In this document: piece by piece, positions 13,173-17,334 of the stretch
Numbering within the stretch: position 1 is the stretch's first letter
How the letters are laid out: each line of letters starts with the position of its first letter
Assembly (NCBI GenBank): GCA_023438885.1
Contig: JAEXPS010000183.1
Span: 1 to 17,334 of the forward strand
Source of the DNA: Actinomycetes bacterium
GTDB lineage: Bacteria > Actinomycetota > Actinomycetes > Actinomycetales > Cellulomonadaceae
Direction of reading: 5' to 3'
DNA length: 17,334 bases
Notes under the pieces: model-generated
What the model was told of the DNA's origin: nothing
Database searches by the model: none
The model's input: the letters and a program-made list of their open reading frames with translations, nothing else
Program-made: the position numbers and the translations under genes

Positions 13173-15043
13173 CGCAGCTCCTCCACCGTCACCTCGAACG
13201 CTCCCGACGCACCGAGGCCGGTGACGTCGAGCTCGAGCCGGGTCAGTCGTTCCCCCCACACATCGGTCAGCGTGGGGTCGTCCAACAGCCGTTCGGTCAG
13301 CCGAGCGGGAACCGCGGGCTCCCACGTCAGGACGGCCGTCCCCGCTCCGTCCAGCGCGTCCACCTCGGCCCGCCCGTCGCCCAGCCGCACATCACCCGCC
13401 AGCAGCAGGTTCACCACGGTCGTCCCACCGCCGTCGCCGTCCATCTCCCACTCGTCGGTGACCGTCACGCGGGCGGTCGAGCGGTCCAGGCGGCAGGTGC
13501 GCCGCCAGTGCCGCACGTCGTCGCGCGGGTACGCCGCCGCGAGGTCCATCCGCAGCGTCGCGCCGGCATCGTCGCAGTTCGCGGCCACGTCGTGGGCCGA
13601 GTACTGCGCTCCGGTCGCCTGCGGCGTGTCGCGGATCTGGGGAACGCTGTGCCATGAGCTCTGCATCGGCCACAGCGCGTAGCGCCCCGGGCCGAACGTG
13701 GCGGCCGTGTAGGTGGGGCGGCCGGCGTCGACGACCACGGGCACCGCACCCACGGCCACCACCACGGAGCCGACGTCGTTGTGGTTGTGGTGCTCGCCGT
13801 TGTGCCCGCCCTTGGCGGCCAGGGCCAGCCCGCGCGACGAGCCCGCCTCCTGCCGTGCCAGCAGCACCTGCGTCGAGCCCAGCCACACCTCGCGCGGCAG
13901 TGGCGAGGTGCCGGTCGCCGCACGCCACTCCGGGTCGACGAGCGCGCGCAGGAGCCGCCCGAGCCCGGCGCGCTCGGTGGCGACCGGCCCGTCGGGGACT
14001 CGGTGGGCCGCGGCATGCGCGGCCGCGAGGTCGTCGGACACCGCCCTGGCCGCCCGGAACAGGCCGTGCCAGGACTCCTCCCCGGAGCCCCGTGCCGGGC
14101 CGTCGGCGACGTTGAGGTACCACGGCCCGCCCAGGTGCATCCGGTGCGGGAAGCCCACCGTGGCGCGCAGTGCGGGCACGGAGGTCCAGTCGAGACCCGT
14201 CGCGTGCCGCAGCAGGTCGAGCGCCTCGAGCGCCCGGCACGCGCCGTTCCACCAGTAGTGATAGCCCTCGTCGATCGCTCCGTCGGCCGGCAGGACGGCG
14301 ACGTACCGGTCGAGCCCCTGGACGACGAGATCCACCAAGAGGCCCCGCCGTGCGGCGTCCGGCTCCAACTGCAAGGCCGCCACCAGCACGTTGCCGTGGA
14401 TCCAGGGGTTCCAGTTGTGCACGTCCCCGTCGAGCCCCAGCCAGTGCCAGTCGCGGCGTCGCAGGAACGGCGTCAGCACGCGCAGGTCCGCTTCGTGCCG
14501 GATGCGGGCACGCAGCCCGGGGTACCGGTCGTCGAGCGGAGCGGCGAGCACGTGGTCCAGCCAAGCGAGCTGGCCGACGACCTCGCCGGCGCCGAGGTCC
14601 AGGAACGGCTCCGTCACGGTGGGCACCACCGCTCCGTGCCGCGCGAACGTGTCGTCGTGCGCCGGCCAGCACCAGGAGCTCTGCTCCGCCAGGAGGGTGA
14701 CGCCGTCCGCCACCTCGTCGAGCCATCGGTCATCGAGCGTCGCGGCAGCCATCACGGCCGCACGGCTCAGCCGCCGCTGGCGGGCGAACACCGTCTGCTC
14801 GTAGGCGTCGCGGTCGCCGTCGCGCCAGCGCCGCGAGTAGTGATGCTGGAGGGGCTGCGGCCAAGGCTCCGCCAGGTCGGCCTCCGCGCGGGCGGCGATC
14901 GCCGCGACGGTCGGGCCGTCGACGGCTCCCCAGGCGTGGCGGTCGGTGGCCGGCGGCACCGGCAGCGGTGCGGCGCGCAGCAAGGCACCGACGTCCCTGA
15001 GGCGCCATGCGTGCGCCAGAGGACCCCTGAACTGCTCGGACAT
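13169..15043 (-). CDS. Heparinase II/III-like polysaccharide lyase
   Basis: The 624-residue product has the heparinase II/III layout: an N-terminal alpha/alpha-toroid domain (about 80-370) and a beta-sandwich domain (about 385-620). Such enzymes cleave uronic-acid-containing polysaccharides or oligosaccharides (heparin/heparan, alginate, and others) by beta-elimination. Family landmarks are D-V-H-N-W-N-P-W-I-H-G-N at 207-218, D-E-G-Y-H-Y-W-W-N-G at 258-267, and G-G-H-N-G-E-H-H-N-H-N-D-V-G at 412-425. By analogy with heparinase III, Asn212, Tyr261 and a His of the HHNHND cluster are the best catalytic candidates. No signal peptide is visible, so it probably acts on imported oligosaccharides in the cytosol. 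ATG 15043 has GGGGAG 2-3 nt upstream. Its stop overlaps the regulator start. The exact substrate class (PL12, PL15, PL21 or other) is not decidable here. Confidence 0.87.
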   Translation of the reverse strand: MSEQFRGPLAHAWRLRDVGALLRAAPLPVPPATDRHAWGAVDGPTVAAIAARAEADLAEPWPQPLQHHYSRRWRDGDRDAYEQTVFARQRRLSRAAVMAAATLDDRWLDEVADGVTLLAEQSSWCWPAHDDTFARHGAVVPTVTEPFLDLGAGEVVGQLAWLDHVLAAPLDDRYPGLRARIRHEADLRVLTPFLRRRDWHWLGLDGDVHNWNPWIHGNVLVAALQLEPDAARRGLLVDLVVQGLDRYVAVLPADGAIDEGYHYWWNGACRALEALDLLRHATGLDWTSVPALRATVGFPHRMHLGGPWYLNVADGPARGSGEESWHGLFRAARAVSDDLAAAHAAAHRVPDGPVATERAGLGRLLRALVDPEWRAATGTSPLPREVWLGSTQVLLARQEAGSSRGLALAAKGGHNGEHHNHNDVGSVVVAVGAVPVVVDAGRPTYTAATFGPGRYALWPMQSSWHSVPQIRDTPQATGAQYSAHDVAANCDDAGATLRMDLAAAYPRDDVRHWRRTCRLDRSTARVTVTDEWEMDGDGGGTTVVNLLLAGDVRLGDGRAEVDALDGAGTAVLTWEPAVPARLTERLLDDPTLTDVWGERLTRLELDVTGLGASGAFEVTVEELR

Positions 15044-15073
15044 GTCTCCCCGTCGAGATCGGCTCCGGTTCGC

Positions 15074-15099
15074 GATCGTTTCTGATCGTATCAGATCGT
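15074..15099. promoter_or_regulatory. Three GATCGT repeats at 10-bp spacing, probable operator
   Basis: GATCGT occurs at 15074-15079, 15084-15089 and 15094-15099, each start exactly 10 bp from the last, so all three face the same side of the helix. Within this array TCTGAT-CGT-ATCAGA (15081-15095) forms a perfect 6-bp inverted repeat. The array covers the presumed -10 of the heparinase-like gene and ends 7 bp before the TTGACA of the opposing promoter. It is the best candidate binding site for the adjacent DeoR/LacI hybrid regulator. Confidence 0.65.
15085..15093 (-). promoter_or_regulatory. Candidate extended -10 for the heparinase-regulator operon
   Basis: On the minus strand TGATACGAT reads as an extended -10: TG, one base, then TACGAT. 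Transcription would start near 15078 and give a leader of about 35 nt before the ATG at 15043, containing the GGGGAG ribosome binding site. No -35 is recognisable. The element lies wholly inside the GATCGT repeat array. Confidence 0.5.
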
Positions 15100-15106
15100 T
15101 ACCAAG

Positions 15107-15135
15107 TTGACACGACCGAATCTGACTCGTTTACT
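15107..15135 (+). promoter_or_regulatory. Promoter for the DUF2264 gene
   Basis: TTGACA (15107-15112) is a perfect -35 hexamer, followed after exactly 17 bp by TTTACT (15130-15135), a 4/6 match to TATAAT. The predicted start near 15142 leaves a leader of about 60 nt. This is the most canonical promoter in the window. Confidence 0.7.
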
Positions 15136-15137
15136 TC

Positions 15138-15147
15138 GAACCGGTTC
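15138..15147. promoter_or_regulatory. GAACCGGTTC palindrome at the DUF2264 transcription start
   Basis: This perfect 10-bp palindrome has the AACCGGTT core with a central CG typical of LacI-family operators, and it covers the predicted +1 of the TTGACA promoter. A partial copy, CCGGTTC, occurs at 15065-15071 near the other gene. It could bind a second, unlinked LacI-type repressor. Confidence 0.45.
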
Positions 15148-15204
15148 AGTTCTGGCGTAACGTGGTCGTCACGCCGCCAGGCCGACTTCGACGGAGAAGG
15201 GCAC

Positions 15205-17190
15205 GTGACCGAGCAACACGCCGCAGACCCGAGCATGGGTGCCGCGCACACCGCCGACTGGGATCGCCAGGCGTGGACCGAGCTCGCGGACCGCATGCTC
15301 GCGGCCGTGCGCCCCTACAGCTCTCCGAACCATGCGCGGATCACGCTACCTGGCGCTGTCGGGGGCTACGGACATGCGGTCGACGGCCTCGAGGGCTTCT
15401 GCCGCACCTTCCTTCTGGCCGGCTTCCGCATCGCGGGCGAGCGCGGCGAGGGCCTCGACGAGCTCGCCGAGTTCTACGCCCGCGGCATCGCCGCAGGTGT
15501 CGACCCCGATGCACCGGACGACGAGCGCTGGGTGCGGCTGCCCGAGCACGGCCAGGCGAAGGTCGAGGCGGCCTCCACCGCACTGATCCTCGACATGACG
15601 CGCCCCTGGATCTGGGACCGGCTCTCCGACCGGACGCAGCAGCAGGTGGTCGAGTACTTCTCCCCCGTGGTCGGCGACCACGGCTACCCGAAGACCAACT
15701 GGCTCTGGTTCCGCCTCGTGGTGCAGACCTTCCTGCGCTCGGTCGGTGGGCCGTGGTCGCCCGACGACGTCGCCGCCGACCTCGCCCTCCACGACGACCT
15801 CTACCGGGCGGACGGCTGGTACTCCGACGGCTACGAGCGCTCGTACGACCACTACATCGGCTGGGCCATGCACCTGTACCCGGTGCTCTGGTCGCGGATG
15901 TCCGGGGCCGGCGATCTCGCCGGCGGTCGCACCGCCACGGACATCGCCCGCCTCGACCGCTACCTCCTGGACGCCATCCGGCTGGTCGGCGCCGACGGCT
16001 CGCCGCTGATCCAGGGCCGCAGCCTGATCTACCGCTTCGCCTCGGCCGCGCCGTTCTGGGTGGGCGCCCTGGCCGGGGTGCCGTCCCTGTCCCCCGGCGC
16101 GCTGCGGCACGCGGCCAACGGCGTCGTCGCTCACTTCGTCTCGCACGGTGCGCCCGACGGCCGCGATCTGCTCACGATGGGCTGGCACGACGAGTGGCGC
16201 CAGCTGGCCCAGTCGTACTCCGGGCCGAGCTCGCCCTACTGGGCGACCAAGGGGATGCTCGGCATCGCTCTGCCGGCCGACCATCCCGTCTGGACCGCTC
16301 CAACCGAGCCCCTGCCGGTCGAGGCGGGCGACACGCTCTTCGCGGTCCGCCCTGCCGGCTGGGTCGCGTCCGGCACGGCCGCCGACGGCATCGTCCGGAT
16401 CGCCAACCACGGCTCGGACCACGCGCGGGCCGGCTCGCTCGTCGGTGACTCACCGCTCTACGCGCGGATCGGATACTCGACCGCGACGGCTCCCTTGCTG
16501 GACGAAGAGGGCTGGACGGCCCCCCTTGAGCAGGCCGTCGCCCTCGTCGACGCCGACGGGCGGCCGACGCATCGCGCCGCGATGGAGCTCCTCGACGCCT
16601 ACGTCGAGGACGGAGTCGGCATCGCAGGCTCGTCGGCCGCAGCGCACTGGCTCCAGCCGCAGCCGACCACCACCCATCACGGTTCCGGCCGCGACGGCGC
16701 GGTGACCCTCGCGGGCAGGGTGACGGTGTTCTCGCTGGTCCGCGGCCCGTGGGAGCTGCGCCTCGCGCAGGTGGGCTCCGTGGCCGACGACGTCGACCCG
16801 AGCACTCTCACGCTGCGGATCGGCGGCTGGCCGCTGGTCGGCGAGCACGCCGCCGTCACCGGCGGCGACCAGGACGCGGTGGCCGTCACGGCCGGCGGAC
16901 TGCTCTCCACACTGACGCCGCTGCTCGGCGGCGGGGTGACCGACGTGGTGCGGCGGCCTGACGCCAGCCCGCTCGGCCCCATCGCACACGTGCCCACGCT
17001 CACCCTCCCCGTGCGGGTGGGCGCCTGGGTCGCGGCCCTCGTCGGCCTGTCCGGCGCCGGGTCGACTACCGAGCCCTGTCTCCTCGCGCTCGACGAGCGC
17101 GACGACGGGCTCGTTGCGGCGGTGACCTGGCCGGACGGCGTCCGCACCAGCAGCCACCTTTCCGTGCAGGTCCCCGGGGACGCCGTCTAG
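15205..17190 (+). CDS. DUF2264 domain protein, probable glycan-processing enzyme
   Basis: The 661-residue product matches the DUF2264 family along its length. Landmarks are R-W-V-R-L-P-E-H-G-Q-A-K-V-E-A-A-S at 108-124, Y-P-K-T-N-W-L-W-F-R-L-V-V-Q-T-F at 161-176, and G-W-Y-S-D-G-Y-E-R-S-Y-D-H-Y-I-G-W at 204-220. The Trp/Tyr/His/Asp-rich conserved blocks suggest an (alpha/alpha)-barrel carbohydrate-active fold. From memory the family has been linked to glycoside hydrolase activity on uronic acids, but I cannot verify this. The C-terminal 200 residues look like beta-sheet. No signal peptide is seen, so it is probably cytosolic. The GTG at 15205 has GGAGAAGG ending 4 nt upstream, which fixes the start. 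It is divergent from the heparinase-regulator pair and followed closely by a gene starting like an exported protein. This neighbourhood points to oligosaccharide breakdown. Confidence 0.88.
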   Translation: MTEQHAADPSMGAAHTADWDRQAWTELADRMLAAVRPYSSPNHARITLPGAVGGYGHAVDGLEGFCRTFLLAGFRIAGERGEGLDELAEFYARGIAAGVDPDAPDDERWVRLPEHGQAKVEAASTALILDMTRPWIWDRLSDRTQQQVVEYFSPVVGDHGYPKTNWLWFRLVVQTFLRSVGGPWSPDDVAADLALHDDLYRADGWYSDGYERSYDHYIGWAMHLYPVLWSRMSGAGDLAGGRTATDIARLDRYLLDAIRLVGADGSPLIQGRSLIYRFASAAPFWVGALAGVPSLSPGALRHAANGVVAHFVSHGAPDGRDLLTMGWHDEWRQLAQSYSGPSSPYWATKGMLGIALPADHPVWTAPTEPLPVEAGDTLFAVRPAGWVASGTAADGIVRIANHGSDHARAGSLVGDSPLYARIGYSTATAPLLDEEGWTAPLEQAVALVDADGRPTHRAAMELLDAYVEDGVGIAGSSAAAHWLQPQPTTTHHGSGRDGAVTLAGRVTVFSLVRGPWELRLAQVGSVADDVDPSTLTLRIGGWPLVGEHAAVTGGDQDAVAVTAGGLLSTLTPLLGGGVTDVVRRPDASPLGPIAHVPTLTLPVRVGAWVAALVGLSGAGSTTEPCLLALDERDDGLVAAVTWPDGVRTSSHLSVQVPGDAV

Positions 17191-17211
17191 GCCATCCGGT
17201 CCGTGGTACCA

Positions 17212-17227
17212 GGCCCAACGACGGGCC
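17212..17227 (+). terminator. Small hairpin between DUF2264 and the next gene
   Basis: GGCCC (17212-17216) pairs with GGGCC (17223-17227) around a six-base loop, 22 nt after the DUF2264 stop and 8 nt before the GAAGGAG of the next gene. It could be a partial terminator or an mRNA-stabilising stem within the operon. Five pairs is modest. Confidence 0.33.
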
Positions 17228-17247
17228 CAGATTGCGAAGGAGCAAGG

Positions 17248-17334
17248 ATGAAGCGCTCGATCCCCGCCGCGGTCGCTCTGACCGCTGCGGTCGCGCGGGT
17301 CCGCGCCGCGGGCCGCGGGGGCGCCCGCGCGGCC
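17248..17334 (+). CDS. Start of a probable exported protein (cut by window edge)
   Basis: An ATG at 17248 has GAAGGAG at 17236-17242, a strong ribosome binding site with 5-nt spacing. The first codons give M-K-R-S-I-P-A-A-V-A-L-T-A-A-V-A, two positive charges then a hydrophobic Ala-rich run, as in a signal peptide. The remaining 13 codons to the window edge become Arg/Gly/Ala-rich, which is not what follows a normal signal peptide or lipobox; the terminal bases may be unreliable. By context (sugar regulator, lyase, DUF2264) a sugar ABC transporter solute-binding lipoprotein is the likely identity, but only 29 codons are visible. Confidence 0.5.
   Translation, partial: MKRSIPAAVALTAAVARVRAAGRGGARAA

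Noticed and set aside
13781..15085. A 434-codon open frame on the plus strand
   Set aside because: It is antisense to the heparinase-like gene and runs into the regulatory region; no motif is recognisable.
15138..15147. GAACCGGTTC considered as a second LexA box
   Set aside because: The SOS box needs four bases between GAAC and GTTC; here there are only two.
1..17334. CRISPR arrays, insertion sequences, prophage genes
   Set aside because: No regularly spaced repeats, transposase or integrase motifs, or terminal inverted repeats were seen. The only short periodic repeat is the three-copy GATCGT array.

Overview
The window reads as chromosomal DNA of a high-GC actinobacterium. Third codon positions are almost all G or C, GTG starts are common, and the gene content is actinobacterial (ANTAR response regulator of the PdtaR type, four-S1-domain RpsA, DUF222/13E12-HNH protein). 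The polA, rpsA, coaE and pdtaR neighbourhood resembles the Mycobacterium tuberculosis region around Rv1626-Rv1631. The accessory sugar cluster makes a Micrococcales member such as a Cellulomonas relative my best guess, but this is an inference.

Region 1 (1-9106) is a housekeeping block, mostly on the minus strand: coaE (cut by the window edge), a Nudix hydrolase, rpsA, pfkA, polA, a GNAT acetyltransferase and pdtaR. Two plus-strand genes are interleaved: a SAM methyltransferase, and a YdiI/MenI-like hotdog thioesterase that starts head to head with polA. Several genes (Nudix, polA, pdtaR, DUF222-HNH) have a TANNNT hexamer seven or eight bases before an ATG or GTG and no Shine-Dalgarno, the pattern expected of leaderless transcripts. 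Strong GC hairpins lie just after rpsA and pdtaR.

Region 2 (9107-11885) is a small accessory stretch. It holds a plus-strand tRNA with anticodon CAA whose D-arm is built like tRNA-Leu but whose variable region is only 5 nt, a RibD/DHFR-like reductase, and a DUF222-HNH nuclease. The nuclease start codon is embedded in a perfect actinobacterial LexA (SOS) box.

Region 3 (12029-17334) is a divergent polysaccharide-utilisation cluster. On the minus strand, a heparinase II/III-like gene is translationally coupled (ATGA overlap) to a regulator that joins a DeoR-type helix-turn-helix to a LacI-type sugar sensor. On the plus strand is a large DUF2264 protein, followed by the first 29 codons of a gene that starts like a signal peptide and may be a transporter solute-binding protein. 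The 161-bp divergent control region holds a TTGACA promoter, three GATCGT repeats spaced exactly 10 bp apart, and a GAACCGGTTC palindrome. The simplest reading is sugar-responsive control of uptake and breakdown of an uronic-acid-containing glycan. The substrate cannot be read from the sequence.

The most unusual items are the short-variable-arm Leu(CAA)-like tRNA, the LexA box fused to a leaderless start, and the helically phased operator-like repeats with their DeoR/LacI hybrid regulator. Both window ends look like slightly corrupted coding sequence.
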